In this document: positions 44,388 through 54,040 of the stretch, piece after piece | Layout: the number at the start of each line of letters is the position of its first letter | Numbering within the stretch: position 1 is the stretch's first letter | Assembly: GCA_003604995.1 (NCBI GenBank) | Contig: QZJD01000078.1 | Span: 1 to 63,300 of the forward strand | Reading direction: 5' to 3' | Length of the DNA: 63,300 nt | Origin: Desulfobulbus sp. | GTDB lineage: Bacteria; Desulfobacterota; Desulfobulbia; Desulfobulbales; Desulfobulbaceae | Position numbers and translations under genes: made by a program | Notes under the pieces: model-generated | Seen by the model: only the letters and a program-made list of their open reading frames with translations | Database searches by the model: none | Told to the model about the DNA's origin: nothing

Positions 44388-45158
44388 TCAACCCAGCAGC
44401 CCCCCGATGAACGGCCCGACCGCGTCCGGGCCGAGTTCGTCCACCAGGCGGATGGTGGCGGTGCCGATGACCGCCATGTCCGCCCGTCCCTCCAGCATGG
44501 CCACGTCCTCCCGGCGGCTGATGCCGAAACCCACGGCGAGCGGAAGGTCGGTGGCCTTCCGGCAACGCTCCAGGTAGCCGGCAAGGCTCGCGTCCATTAC
44601 CGTCTGCTTGCCGGTCACTCCTTTTCTCGCCACGCAGTAGATAAAGCCGTCGCCATGGTCGGCCACCTCGCGCATCCGATCGTCGGTGCTGGTAGGGGTG
44701 AAGAACATGATCGGCGCGATGCTCTGTTCACGGCAGCGGCGCAGGTAGGTCTCCCCTTCCTCGGGCGGCAGGTCGGGGACGATGAGGCCTTTCATCCCCA
44801 TCTCCGCCGCACGCTGGATGAACAGCTCCTCGCCGAAGCGAAAGAGGATGTTGTAGTAGGTCATGAACAGGAAATTGACCTGGGGAAATTCCCGGATCAT
44901 CTCCTCGGCAAAGGCCAGGCAGTCCTTCACCCGGATACCCTGGTTGAGTGCCTCCTGATTGGCCCGGACGATGACCGGACCGTCGGCCATGGGCTCGGAA
45001 AAGGGGATCTGCAACTCGATGCAGTCCACGCCGTTCTCCGCCATCTGGCGGATCACCCGGCGGTTGACTTCAAGGGAGGGGTAGCCCAAAACCAGGTGGG
45101 TCATGAGCAGGATCGGTTTTGTCTCGAGACGTTTACGGAGATCTGCGGTCAGGTTCAT
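44388..45158 (-). CDS. trpA: Tryptophan synthase alpha chain
   Basis: The 256-residue TIM-barrel enzyme cleaves indole-3-glycerol phosphate. It is recognised by VDCIELQIPFSEPMADGPVI with the catalytic Glu, the GLIVPDLPPEEG motif with the catalytic Asp, and VARKGVTGKQTV for the phosphate loop. It passes indole to TrpB. It lies 96 bp after trpB. Confidence 0.95.
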   Translation of the reverse strand: MNLTADLRKRLETKPILLMTHLVLGYPSLEVNRRVIRQMAENGVDCIELQIPFSEPMADGPVIVRANQEALNQGIRVKDCLAFAEEMIREFPQVNFLFMTYYNILFRFGEELFIQRAAEMGMKGLIVPDLPPEEGETYLRRCREQSIAPIMFFTPTSTDDRMREVADHGDGFIYCVARKGVTGKQTVMDASLAGYLERCRKATDLPLAVGFGISRREDVAMLEGRADMAVIGTATIRLVDELGPDAVGPFIGGLLG

Positions 45159-45254
45159 GTAAGGTTATTCTCCCATGGAGTTGTCGGTATCGCAAAAAAT
45201 GCGATCCCGACGCCGGCATGCCTTGCAACTTGTTGAAATCACAGTTGAAGATGC

Positions 45255-46526
45255 TCAGTCTTTTGCTTTTTGTGAGGCCAGCATGGAGTTGCGGTATTCG
45301 TCGCCCCGGCCGATGATGAACCGCTTCCAGGAGGGGTCGTCGAAGGCGTGCGCAATGGTGAAGATGTCCTTGTCGCCCCGGCCGGACATGTTGATGATGA
45401 TCGCGTCGTGGCGGTTCATTTTCGGGGCGTCCTTGAAGGCCTGGACAAAGGCGTGCGCCGATTCCAGGGCCGGGATGATCCCCTCGCTGCGCATGGTCAG
45501 CTGGAGGGCCGCGATTACCTCGTCGTCGGTGGCCGCCTCGAAGCGGACCCGGCCGGAATCGCCCAGCCGGGCGAGGATCGGCGAGATGCCTACGTAGTCG
45601 AGGCCGGCAGCGATGGAATGGGTGTCGAGCATCTGGCCGTCCTCGTCCTGGAGGAACATGGTCTTGTAGCCCTGGGCCACCCCGGCCGCGGCCCGGCTGC
45701 CGGTCATTCTTGATGCGTGCTGATCGGTGTGGATGCCCTTGCCGCCGGCCTCCACTCCCACCAGGTCCACGCCGCTCTCGTTCGTGAAGCCCTGGAAGAT
45801 GCCCATGGCGTTGGAGCCGCCGCCCACGCAGGCGTAGACCGCCGCCGGCATGGCACCGTGCTGTTCCAGGATCTGGCTCCGCGCCTCCTGGCCGATGATC
45901 GACTGGAACCAGGCGACCATCTCCGGGAAGGGATGCGGCCCGCAGACCGTGCCCAGAACGTAATGCGTATCGTCCATCCGGGCGACCCAGTCGCGAAAGG
46001 CCTCGTTGATGGCATCCTTGAGCGTCTTTGAGCCGTCGGTAACCGGGACCACCTTCGCGCCCAGCTGTTCCATCCAGAAGACGTTGGGCCGCTGCCGGGC
46101 CACGTCCTCCTCGCCCATATAGATGGTACAGGCAAACCCGAAACGGGCGGCCATGGTGGCGGTGGCCACCCCGTGCTGACCGGCCCCGGTCTCGGCGATC
46201 ACCCGCTTTTTGCCCATCCGTTTCACCAGCAGGCCCTGGCCCATGACGTTGTTGGCCTTGTGCGCGCCGGTGTGGTTCAGATCCTCGCGCTTGATGAAGA
46301 TCCGCGCCCCGCCGAAGTGGTTGCTCAGGTTCTCCGCATAGGTGAGGGGAGTCGGCCGGCAGGAGTAGTTGCCCATCAGGCGGACGTACTCCTGCCAGAA
46401 GGATTCGTCGGCCCGGGCCTTTTCATAGGCCAGATTGAGTTCGGCAAAGGTCTGGTGCAGCACTTCGGGGATGAAGGCGCCGCCCCACGGACCGTAATAG
46501 CCTTTTTGTGCAGAGTTCTCGGTCAT
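45255..46526 (-). CDS. trpB: Tryptophan synthase beta chain
   Basis: The 423-residue PLP enzyme has the internal-aldimine Lys in HTGAHKANNVMGQ, the substrate loop AETGAGQHGVATATMAA and the phosphate-binding CVGGGSNAMGIF. It condenses indole with serine. Its start overlaps the stop of the upstream unknown gene by four bases (ATGA). Confidence 0.96.
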   Translation of the reverse strand: MTENSAQKGYYGPWGGAFIPEVLHQTFAELNLAYEKARADESFWQEYVRLMGNYSCRPTPLTYAENLSNHFGGARIFIKREDLNHTGAHKANNVMGQGLLVKRMGKKRVIAETGAGQHGVATATMAARFGFACTIYMGEEDVARQRPNVFWMEQLGAKVVPVTDGSKTLKDAINEAFRDWVARMDDTHYVLGTVCGPHPFPEMVAWFQSIIGQEARSQILEQHGAMPAAVYACVGGGSNAMGIFQGFTNESGVDLVGVEAGGKGIHTDQHASRMTGSRAAAGVAQGYKTMFLQDEDGQMLDTHSIAAGLDYVGISPILARLGDSGRVRFEAATDDEVIAALQLTMRSEGIIPALESAHAFVQAFKDAPKMNRHDAIIINMSGRGDKDIFTIAHAFDDPSWKRFIIGRGDEYRNSMLASQKAKD

Positions 46527-48154
46527 GATTCGCTGTTGTCTTTGAGATTAATCTTACAGCGGCAGGCCTCGGCGAAATCCTCGGGGTAGTGGCCGCAGAT
46601 GAAGCGCAGCTGTGCCTCGCTAAAGGCACCCATGCTCCAGGGCAGCTTCGGCAGGAACGAGTAGAGGAGCCGCTGGCCGTTCATCAGGCTGAACCGCTTG
46701 GGCAGTTCGATGGAGGTGACCATCCGGGCCCCAAGCCCGGCATATATGTGCTGGGCGGTGAGGATACCCCGGTCGAGGGAGGCCCGCACCTGCACGTCCG
46801 CCTCCAGGATGTTGCCCACCGGGCACTGGTCCGTGTCCGCCATGACCATCAGCTGCAGCTCCCACTGCGAGGTCTGCGCCTTGGGCACGAAGAGTAGCAC
46901 GTTTTCATCTTCCCAGACAACCAGTTTATGCGGTCCGCTGCCGCCGTCGGTGCGGACATTGTTGCGCAGGGCTGCAAGGTAGTCGCCGAAGAAGTCGCGG
47001 CCGTGGTGTTCCCGGTAGCGGGCCACGGTGTCCGCGACCAGGTCGCCGCAGGCAAAGGCGGGCAGGGTGGTTTCTCCGTCCGGGGATCCGACCGTTTCAG
47101 GCACCAGGGCGTACTGCTGGTGGATCATCTGGTGCGAGGCGTGCAGCCGGTAGCCGGAAGCGGAAAAGTCGTAGCCGAAGTTCCAGCCCCACAGGGTTGT
47201 GCCGTGCTCGGCGGGCAGCTCCGGGTGGCCCAGGATGCGCAGGCGAAGGTTTTCCAACTCTTCGGGTTGGAGGGTGCGCCGCCGCGGTAGTTCGATTCCC
47301 AGTCGTTGCGCCAGGGCGGCATAGACCCGCTGGTAGTAGAGATGACGCAGCCCCTGCATGTCTTCCTCGGAAAGGTCGGCGGTGCGGTAACGGACGGCAT
47401 CCGGAGCCATGTTGGAGGCATAGTGGCCGCCGGCGATGTAGCTGTTGGCGCGCAGGTATTCCAGGACATGGCTGCCGTCGCTCTTCCACTCGCCGACGAT
47501 GGGGCTGTCACCCTGCACGCCGGGGCGCAGGACCATGACCTCCTTCCAGGGATCGGGCAGGCAGGGGTTGTTGGCAACCGTCTCGAACAGCTCGAAATCA
47601 GTGATATCGGCCCGCAACCGCTCCCGGTCGTCCCGGCGGTAGCGCAGGCCGGTGGGCCGACCGTCCGGGGCATGCTCCAGCCGGCAGCAGAATTCGGCCA
47701 GGGCGACCAGTTCCTCCGGATCGGTGGAGGTCGCGGCCAGGCTGTAGAGGAGCGGCATGGGCAGGCCGGGCAGCAGGGAGGAAAAGGTGGTGCAGGTCGG
47801 CAGCGATGTCAGGGCCTTGCGCAGGGAGCAGGCCGGGGTCGGCGGCAGGCAGATGGCCGCCGGGTCCTTGGCCCGGGCGTCGGCCCAGCCGGAATCGATG
47901 AAGGTGGCGCCCCGGAAGGGAAAGGCGTTGGCGATCTCATAGATCGGCTTGCCTGCCTCGACCGGGATATCGTCGGCCGGATAGTTGCGCCGGTTGTCGC
48001 AGGGGTCGCCGTCGGCGGTATGGCCGAGGGGGCGGATTGCCTCGTGCTCGCGCAGGTTGGCGACCCGAAATGACGGGCGGTGCACGGCCACGGCAAAAGT
48101 CCCCCCGGGGGTGACCGAGGTTCGAAAGGTGGCACGGGAAAGAGGCGTTGTCAT
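46523..48154 (-). CDS. Unknown protein coupled to trpBA, possibly HIT-like
   Basis: The 543-residue soluble protein has no secure family. The segment with WNFGYDFSASGYRLHASHQMIHQQYALVP, followed after about 60 residues by HKLVVWEDENVLLFVP and SQWELQLMVMADTDQC, recalls the strand-and-His pattern of HIT-fold nucleotidyltransferases (GalT-like), but the HxHxH triad is not clear. ATG 48154 is used; the frame extends to 48325 but would overlap the divergent gene. Its ATGA overlap with trpB suggests co-expression with tryptophan synthesis. Confidence 0.7.
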   Translation of the reverse strand: MTTPLSRATFRTSVTPGGTFAVAVHRPSFRVANLREHEAIRPLGHTADGDPCDNRRNYPADDIPVEAGKPIYEIANAFPFRGATFIDSGWADARAKDPAAICLPPTPACSLRKALTSLPTCTTFSSLLPGLPMPLLYSLAATSTDPEELVALAEFCCRLEHAPDGRPTGLRYRRDDRERLRADITDFELFETVANNPCLPDPWKEVMVLRPGVQGDSPIVGEWKSDGSHVLEYLRANSYIAGGHYASNMAPDAVRYRTADLSEEDMQGLRHLYYQRVYAALAQRLGIELPRRRTLQPEELENLRLRILGHPELPAEHGTTLWGWNFGYDFSASGYRLHASHQMIHQQYALVPETVGSPDGETTLPAFACGDLVADTVARYREHHGRDFFGDYLAALRNNVRTDGGSGPHKLVVWEDENVLLFVPKAQTSQWELQLMVMADTDQCPVGNILEADVQVRASLDRGILTAQHIYAGLGARMVTSIELPKRFSLMNGQRLLYSFLPKLPWSMGAFSEAQLRFICGHYPEDFAEACRCKINLKDNSES

Positions 48155-48293
48155 TGCCGGGTGCGCAGAGAAGTATTTTCTGGAGATTGTCCTTGTCGGC
48201 AGCTCATTTTTCAGTGCATAATAGACCAATATGCTGAATAAATCATCTTCATTTCTCCCCCATGTCATGGCGGGACAGGTTACGAGAAAACCC

Positions 48294-49397
48294 ATGCGGT
48301 TCCAGAAAATTCCCTTTCGCGTCAAGGAAACAGCAAATTGTCCGCTTTACCTGAAGGAAGACTGCTTCGTGCTCTCGGGGATCGCGGTCCTCATGGACGG
48401 CGGCGGTGCCCGCTCCCTGGTCACCACCACCGTTATTCACCATCCGGAAAACCGCGAGAACTGTTCTATTCTCAGCGCGGATCTCAACCGGCTGGTGATC
48501 GCCCATGAACGCGCCGATCTCATCCCCCAGGGCACGTACTGCTGCAGCGGCTGCTCCGGCACGCTTACCCTGGAATATCTTGAGCGCCGCGGCAACGATA
48601 TGGACAAGTTCCTGGAAGAGAGCGAGCAGGCTGCCGGCCTCCTCCATCTATTGGGAAATTTTCCGTTTTTCAGCAATATCGATCGGGAAGACCTGGAGGA
48701 GGTGGTCAAATCCTTCAGGATGAAGCGATTCGCCAGGAATGAAATCATCATCCACCACGGCGACCACGGTGATAATTTGTATATCGTGGTCTCCGGCAAG
48801 GTTTCGGTCATCAACCAATCGGGTATTTCCATTGCCGAACTCTCGGTGGGTGAGGTCTTCGGCGAGATGAGCCTGCTCAGTGACGAACAGACCAGCGCCA
48901 CGGTCCAGGCCATGGAAGATTGCGAGATCCTTACCATCGATAACCGCGAATTTCAGGAGATTCTGCAACGGTACCCGCTGCTGCAACGCTATTTCAACAG
49001 GCTCCTGGCCCGGCGGCTCTCCCGGGCCAATACCTTCCGCAGCGTGGATTATGTGTCGATCATGACCGGCAGGCTGGAGGAATTTTCGCCCGAGGCCCTG
49101 TTTCAGTCGCTGCATGCCGCGCGCAAGACCGGGATCCTGACCCTTTCGGAACTGAGCAAGGGCACTGCCCGTTTTTCCTTTCGACAGGGCGCCCTGATCA
49201 GGGCCAGCTACGGCGGGAAAAAAGGAAAAACCGCCTTTTATGGGGTGCTGCGCGAGGGGAGCGGCGGCTTTCGCTTTACCCCGGGCCTGCCGCCGGAGGA
49301 TTTCGACGCGCCGGAGATCGGCTATTTCATGAAACTTCTGATGACCGGTCTGGAGAAGGTCGACGGCAACGACGATCCGGCCGGGTCGGAGAGCTGA
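48294..49397 (+). CDS. Cyclic-nucleotide-binding domain protein with C-terminal DUF4388
   Basis: The 367-residue protein has an N-terminal PilZ-unlike Cys-containing region (about 1-110, YCCSGCSGTL), a cNMP-binding beta-roll (about 120-245) with FARNEIIIHHGDHGDNLYIVVSGKV and GEVFGEMSLLSDEQTSATV, and a C-terminal DUF4388/PatA-like domain (about 260-355) with FQSLHAARKTGILTLS and FSFRQGALIRASYGGKKG. It has no HTH, so it is a signalling adaptor rather than a DNA-binding CRP. ATG 48294 is favoured over 48231. Confidence 0.85.
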   Translation: MRFQKIPFRVKETANCPLYLKEDCFVLSGIAVLMDGGGARSLVTTTVIHHPENRENCSILSADLNRLVIAHERADLIPQGTYCCSGCSGTLTLEYLERRGNDMDKFLEESEQAAGLLHLLGNFPFFSNIDREDLEEVVKSFRMKRFARNEIIIHHGDHGDNLYIVVSGKVSVINQSGISIAELSVGEVFGEMSLLSDEQTSATVQAMEDCEILTIDNREFQEILQRYPLLQRYFNRLLARRLSRANTFRSVDYVSIMTGRLEEFSPEALFQSLHAARKTGILTLSELSKGTARFSFRQGALIRASYGGKKGKTAFYGVLREGSGGFRFTPGLPPEDFDAPEIGYFMKLLMTGLEKVDGNDDPAGSES

Positions 49398-49629
49398 TAT
49401 GGTGCAGGGTCAACTGCGCTGAAGCGCTTCGGCCTCATCTCCGGAGAACGACTTGCCGGTCATGGAGAAATACCTGCCGATCGGGCGACAGGCTCGCGGC
49501 ACTCGTCCCGACCAGTCGCGCCTATGGACATCAGTTTCTGCATCAGAATTATCTATTTGCATTATAAACTTTGTCGATTAATAGTTAGGAGCCTGCTAAC
49601 CATTACTCAGAGTTGTTCAGCCCGTTCCA

Positions 49630-50499
49630 ATGTTCCTGTCCCCGAATAATCTCTCCTCGTACGTTGCCGGCAAGTGCGTGCCTGCCCTCCCGGTAGAATG
49701 CCTTTTGGAACAGGGGAGCGGCAGCCTGAATGAGGATGTCCTGCTTCAGGAAGAGGCCTTGTTCGGCGTGTTTGACGGTGCCACCAGCCTGAACAGGGAG
49801 ATATTTGCCGACGGCCGCACCGGCGGCCTGCTCGCCGCGGAAACAGCAGCTCTGGCCTTTCGCCGCAACGGCGCATCACTCCTGGACCTCTCCGCGCGGG
49901 CCAATCGCCTGATAAGAGAGGCCATGGAGGCGCGGAAGGTTGACCTGGCCGAGAAAAAAAATCTCTGGTCCACCAGTGGGGCCGTGGTCCGCCTGCATGA
50001 CGACCATTTCGAGTGGTGCCAGATCGGTGATTGCCTGATCCTGGTCCTGCGCCATGATGGATCGTATCACTTGCTGGCTGATCCACCGGGCCAGGATGTC
50101 GAGACCCTTTCTCTCTGGAAGCGTTTGACCCTGAAGCGCGGGGAATGCATCAGCGAAGTCCTGGCGGATCAAATTCGCAAGGTCCGCGACGGGATGAATA
50201 TTCACTACGGGGTCTTCAACGGCGAGCGGGAGGCAATGAATTTTGTCCGGAGCGGCCGGGAGACGCTCTCCGGGCTCAGCGACATCCTTCTGTACACCGA
50301 CGGGCTCTCCCTGCCCCGTTCCCGTCCGGAAGAGGACGACGACCTCGCCACCTTCGTCCGTCTCTACCGGCAGGGCGGCCTGCTTGCCATCCGGGACCAG
50401 GTCCGGCGCATGCAGCAGTTTGATCCAGCCTGCCGCGTCTATCCCCGTTTCAAAAGCCACGACGATATCGCCGCCATCGCCATTCCGGTCAGCCGATAA
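49630..50499 (+). CDS. PP2C-type serine/threonine phosphatase
   Basis: The 289-residue protein has the metal-dependent PP2C motifs: NEDVL near 34, LFGVFDGATSL near 45, WCQIGDCLILVL near 136, ILLYTDGLSLP near 222 and SHDDIAAIAI near 278. The Asp residues that bind Mn2+/Mg2+ are present. No regulatory domain is attached. It precedes a FemAB-like gene by 25 bp, so may belong to the same operon. Confidence 0.85.
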   Translation: MFLSPNNLSSYVAGKCVPALPVECLLEQGSGSLNEDVLLQEEALFGVFDGATSLNREIFADGRTGGLLAAETAALAFRRNGASLLDLSARANRLIREAMEARKVDLAEKKNLWSTSGAVVRLHDDHFEWCQIGDCLILVLRHDGSYHLLADPPGQDVETLSLWKRLTLKRGECISEVLADQIRKVRDGMNIHYGVFNGEREAMNFVRSGRETLSGLSDILLYTDGLSLPRSRPEEDDDLATFVRLYRQGGLLAIRDQVRRMQQFDPACRVYPRFKSHDDIAAIAIPVSR

Positions 50500-50524
50500 T
50501 GTTCCCCGCCCGGCTGATGACCGT

Positions 50525-51586
50525 ATGAAATTCCCTGCCGTTGAACAGGTTGCCTGGGATCACTATGTATCGAAGCATCCCGGCGCGGTTCCGTACCACC
50601 TCTACGGCTGGCAAAAAGTGATCGAGTCCGCTTATGGTCATGTGCCCTGCTACCTGGCCGTGGCCGGGGAGGCCTCAGGTTCTGCGGCCGCTATTCGCGG
50701 CGTCCTGCCCCTTGTTCATTTTCGCTGTCCGGGCAGGGAAAGCCGACTGATCTCCCTGCCCTATTTCGATTGCGCAGGCCTGCTGGTTGATGATCCCGAG
50801 GCAAAGAGGGCGCTTGTGGCCGGGGCACTGGAACTGGCAGGCGATCTTGGTGCCGCTCACCTGGAGATTCGACAGGATCATCCCGGTGAAGTGCTTGCGG
50901 AAAAGGCGAGGGATTCTCTCGGTTCCGAGTTCAGCTCTACGATATATGACTTAAAGGTAGGGTTGCGCCGGAGTCTTCCCGAAACGGTGGAGGAACTGTG
51001 GCGGCTGTTGCCGGCCAAAGTGCGCAACCAGGTCCGCAAGGCTCTCCGCTCCGGTTGTACCGGCAGGATTGGGGGTCGGGAGCTGCTGAACGACTTTTAC
51101 GAGGTCTTTTCCCGCAACATGCGGGATCTTGGTTCGCCGGTTCATGCCCGGGGCTTTTTTGCGGAGATCTTCCACCATTTTTCCGAAAAGGCCTGGATAA
51201 TCCTTGTGGAACGGGAAGGTTTGCCCCTGGCCGCCGCCCTGGTGTTCAGATTCAACGAGACCCTTCATAATCCGTGGGCATCTTCCCTGCGTCCCTTTCG
51301 GCCGCTCTGCCCCAACATGCTGCTCTACTGGGAAATGCTTTCCCATGCCTGCGAGCAGGGCCTGCGCTTCTTTGATTTCGGTCGCTCCTCGCCTGGAACC
51401 CCCACCTGCGCCTTCAAATTGCAATGGGGCGCGGAGATGCGGCCGTTGCGCTGGCATGTTTTTTCCCGCCACGTCAAACCCTGGCACCCGCAACAGGAAA
51501 CCCTGGTCATTGAATCATGGAAAAGTATGGCTTTGCCCCTTTCCCGGCAGCTCGGGCCTGAGCTTCGCCGCTTTATCAGCCTCTAG
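50525..51586 (+). CDS. FemAB-like GNAT-fold protein
   Basis: The 353-residue protein matches the FemAB-like acetyltransferase family linked to exosortase/PEP-CTERM polysaccharide loci: YHLYGWQKVIESAYGH, PLVHFRCPGRESRLISLPYF, then PAKVRNQVRKALRSG and FFDFGRSSPGTPTCAFKLQWG. It probably transfers an acyl or aminoacyl group to a cell-surface glycan. ATG 50525 lies 25 bp after the phosphatase stop. Confidence 0.88.
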   Translation: MKFPAVEQVAWDHYVSKHPGAVPYHLYGWQKVIESAYGHVPCYLAVAGEASGSAAAIRGVLPLVHFRCPGRESRLISLPYFDCAGLLVDDPEAKRALVAGALELAGDLGAAHLEIRQDHPGEVLAEKARDSLGSEFSSTIYDLKVGLRRSLPETVEELWRLLPAKVRNQVRKALRSGCTGRIGGRELLNDFYEVFSRNMRDLGSPVHARGFFAEIFHHFSEKAWIILVEREGLPLAAALVFRFNETLHNPWASSLRPFRPLCPNMLLYWEMLSHACEQGLRFFDFGRSSPGTPTCAFKLQWGAEMRPLRWHVFSRHVKPWHPQQETLVIESWKSMALPLSRQLGPELRRFISL

Positions 51587-51602
51587 CCAGAAAAAATCAG
51601 GC

Positions 51603-52778
51603 ATGTTTGTCCGCCACCTTCGCCAAGACGATTTTGAAATTACCCTGCCCATGCCGCTTTTTCTGGTGGTGGAGGATGTCGGCTGGTGGCGCGGCCATGA
51701 CGGTTCGGCCCGCCAGGAACCGTACCGTACCGGCATGGGCCGACGCCATTGCCTGGCCGACTATCAGGCACTGGTCTTTCTTGCCAAGCGGTTGTCCATG
51801 CGGATTCAGATGGCAATGGTCCTTTGCGAATGGGACCGAACCGATTTACTTCGGCAGATCCCTTCCGCCACCTGGATGGGGTCGACATGGAACAATGCGG
51901 AAAACCGAGGACCATGGCTCGAGGAAACAGCCGATTTCCTGCGCCGGCACGACAATTTTCTGGAAATCGGCCTGCACGGCGTCGGTCACGAATACTGGGT
52001 GCAGGGGCAGCTCAAGCGTGCCGAGTTCCATGACGCCGACGGGTTCATGCGGCCGCCCTGGTCCATCCGTCAACACCTGGAGGCCTTTGGCCGTCTGCTG
52101 GAGCAAAATGGGCTCGGACCCTTTCCGGAATCGTTTGTTCCACCGGCTTTGCACCACAGTTTCGGCAATGGCGAGGCATCGATGCAGGCGATCCTCAGCG
52201 AGTTCGGCATTCGCTACCTATGCACCATTTTTTCACGGGCCAGGCAGTACGCGCCGCCCTTGCATGAGGGACTTACCTGGGAGTGCGGTGTGCTGCTGCT
52301 CGAACGCAACGAGGCAGCGGTTCCCTGGGATCATGTCGGCGCCATACCGCCGCAAAGCGTCAGCGGACCAGTGGTCAGTCTGCACTGGGCCAACCTCCTG
52401 CACCAGGAGCCTGATCGGAACGGCGAAGTGGTCGCCGCCTGGGCTGATTTGCTGATTGCCAGGGCCAAAGAGCTCGACACTTTCCTCGCCCCGGATACCG
52501 CCGCCTGCTGGAGCCAGTACTGCTATCACCGTCTGGCCGTTCTGCGGTCCCTGGGGCCGGGGGTGGAAATCGATTGCCGCCGGCTGCCGGAGCTGGCCGC
52601 TTTGTCCGGCCCCGTATATCTCAAGGTCCGCGAGCGGAAGCAAAGGCAGTGGCAGGTACGGGGAGGGAGTGTTGTCACCGCCAGGGACCTGGGGGAGGGC
52701 ATCACCCTGTATGCAATCCTGCTCCAGCCTGGTGAAAAACGGCTCTTTTTTCACCAGGCCGCGGAGAGCGCTTCCTGA
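51603..52778 (+). CDS. NodB-fold / polysaccharide deacetylase-like protein
   Basis: The 391-residue protein has PMPLFLVVEDVGWWRGHDG at the N-terminus, where a metal Asp is expected, and FLEIGLHGVGHEYW at about 115-128, giving HxxxH metal ligands as in NodB-fold deacetylases. No signal peptide is present. It lies 16 bp after the FemAB-like gene, so both probably act on the same glycan. Its 3' end overlaps the convergent glycosyltransferase by 28 bp. Confidence 0.7.
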   Translation: MFVRHLRQDDFEITLPMPLFLVVEDVGWWRGHDGSARQEPYRTGMGRRHCLADYQALVFLAKRLSMRIQMAMVLCEWDRTDLLRQIPSATWMGSTWNNAENRGPWLEETADFLRRHDNFLEIGLHGVGHEYWVQGQLKRAEFHDADGFMRPPWSIRQHLEAFGRLLEQNGLGPFPESFVPPALHHSFGNGEASMQAILSEFGIRYLCTIFSRARQYAPPLHEGLTWECGVLLLERNEAAVPWDHVGAIPPQSVSGPVVSLHWANLLHQEPDRNGEVVAAWADLLIARAKELDTFLAPDTAACWSQYCYHRLAVLRSLGPGVEIDCRRLPELAALSGPVYLKVRERKQRQWQVRGGSVVTARDLGEGITLYAILLQPGEKRLFFHQAAESAS

Positions 52779-53980
52779 TAGACGCCGGCGACCCTGGCAA
52801 AGACTGATCGCCAGCTGTATGGTAACGTGAGCCTGGCGGCTGCGGCAGGGTCAGGGTTGGGGGACGCGATGATCCTGCCGATCTGGCGTTCGAGGCATCG
52901 GGCCAGCATTGTTTCCAGCCCGGGCTCGTTTTCTTGATGGGGGATGTCCACTCCTTTGAGCGGGGGGAGGGGCAAAAGTTCAACCAGATCCGGATCGCCT
53001 GCTCCGAGTATTTCCCGGCAACCGGGCAGGTCGGTGGCCGTGACCCGGCACCCCGAGGCCAGGGCCTCCAGCAGGACCAGGGGCAGGCCCTCGAAAAAGG
53101 AGGGCAGGACAAAGAGATGGCTCTCGCGCATCAGTTCGGCCAGTCGCTCCTGCGAAACCCTGCCGTGCCGGGTGATTTTCCCGGCCAGGTGTCCGGCCAG
53201 GGCCTGGCATTCCGCTTCCTCCTCACCGCTGCCGCTGCCTGCCAGGTGCAGATGGACGGGCAGGTGAACGATTCGCTGCATCGTCCGGAGCAGCCAGAGC
53301 ACCCCCTTGGCGCGGCTCAGTTTTCCGGCATAGAGGATGTGGACGGGAGGTGCACGCCTTTTCACCCCCCGGCTGAAAAGGGCGTCGTCAAAGCCGCCGC
53401 CCACCACCTGGATCCGTTTGCCGGGAATGCGGTAGAGGGAGGTAATTTGTTCCGCCTGGTGGGGGCTGAGCGCCATGATCCGATCGATGGCCCGGCACGG
53501 TGGAGCCACCAACGGCCGCAAATGGGGACAGTTGTGGAACTGGCGTAGATCGGTGGAGTGGCAGGTCACCACCATGGGCAGATCAGGCAGCAGCTGCCTG
53601 GCCAGGCTGCTCATCAGCCACAGGTGGTGCGTGTGTACGATCTCCGGCCGAAAGGTCGCCGCCGCCCGCCTGATCCGGAGGGCAAAGGCGGCACGGTACG
53701 CCTCGATCTCCCCGGGGTTTAGGTCGCGGAAGCGGCTGCTCGCATAGGGCATCACATCGCTCATCCCCGGGACCGGGAAGGGCAGATCGCCGCCACTGAA
53801 GGTCACGAACGAACACTGCTCCCCGTCAAGGCAGGGGAGCAGGGGTGGACTGTCCAGCGGAACACCGGCAATAAGAAAATTCCGGTGGCCGGCGGCGGCC
53901 GCCTGGTCAATGATGTTTTGCAGGTAGATTCCGCTGCCGGTGCATTCCGGCCGTTGACTCAGGAGGTGAAGGATGCGCAT
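52751..53980 (-). CDS. Glycosyltransferase family 4 (GT-B fold)
   Basis: The 409-residue protein has the GT4 layout: N-terminal MRILHLLSQRPECTGSGIYL, hinge region PPVHILYAGKLSRAKGVLWLL, and C-terminal donor-binding motif FVLPSFFEGLPLVLLEALASG (E-x7-E). It transfers a sugar from a nucleotide donor in the cytoplasm. It faces the FemAB/deacetylase pair, suggesting a surface polysaccharide locus. Confidence 0.93.
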   Translation of the reverse strand: MRILHLLSQRPECTGSGIYLQNIIDQAAAAGHRNFLIAGVPLDSPPLLPCLDGEQCSFVTFSGGDLPFPVPGMSDVMPYASSRFRDLNPGEIEAYRAAFALRIRRAAATFRPEIVHTHHLWLMSSLARQLLPDLPMVVTCHSTDLRQFHNCPHLRPLVAPPCRAIDRIMALSPHQAEQITSLYRIPGKRIQVVGGGFDDALFSRGVKRRAPPVHILYAGKLSRAKGVLWLLRTMQRIVHLPVHLHLAGSGSGEEEAECQALAGHLAGKITRHGRVSQERLAELMRESHLFVLPSFFEGLPLVLLEALASGCRVTATDLPGCREILGAGDPDLVELLPLPPLKGVDIPHQENEPGLETMLARCLERQIGRIIASPNPDPAAAARLTLPYSWRSVFARVAGVYQEALSAAW

Positions 53981-54040
53981 GAAAACTCGTACTGCCGCTG
54001 CCTATCCCAATAATAAAGGGAGATCATATCTCCAGGGAAC

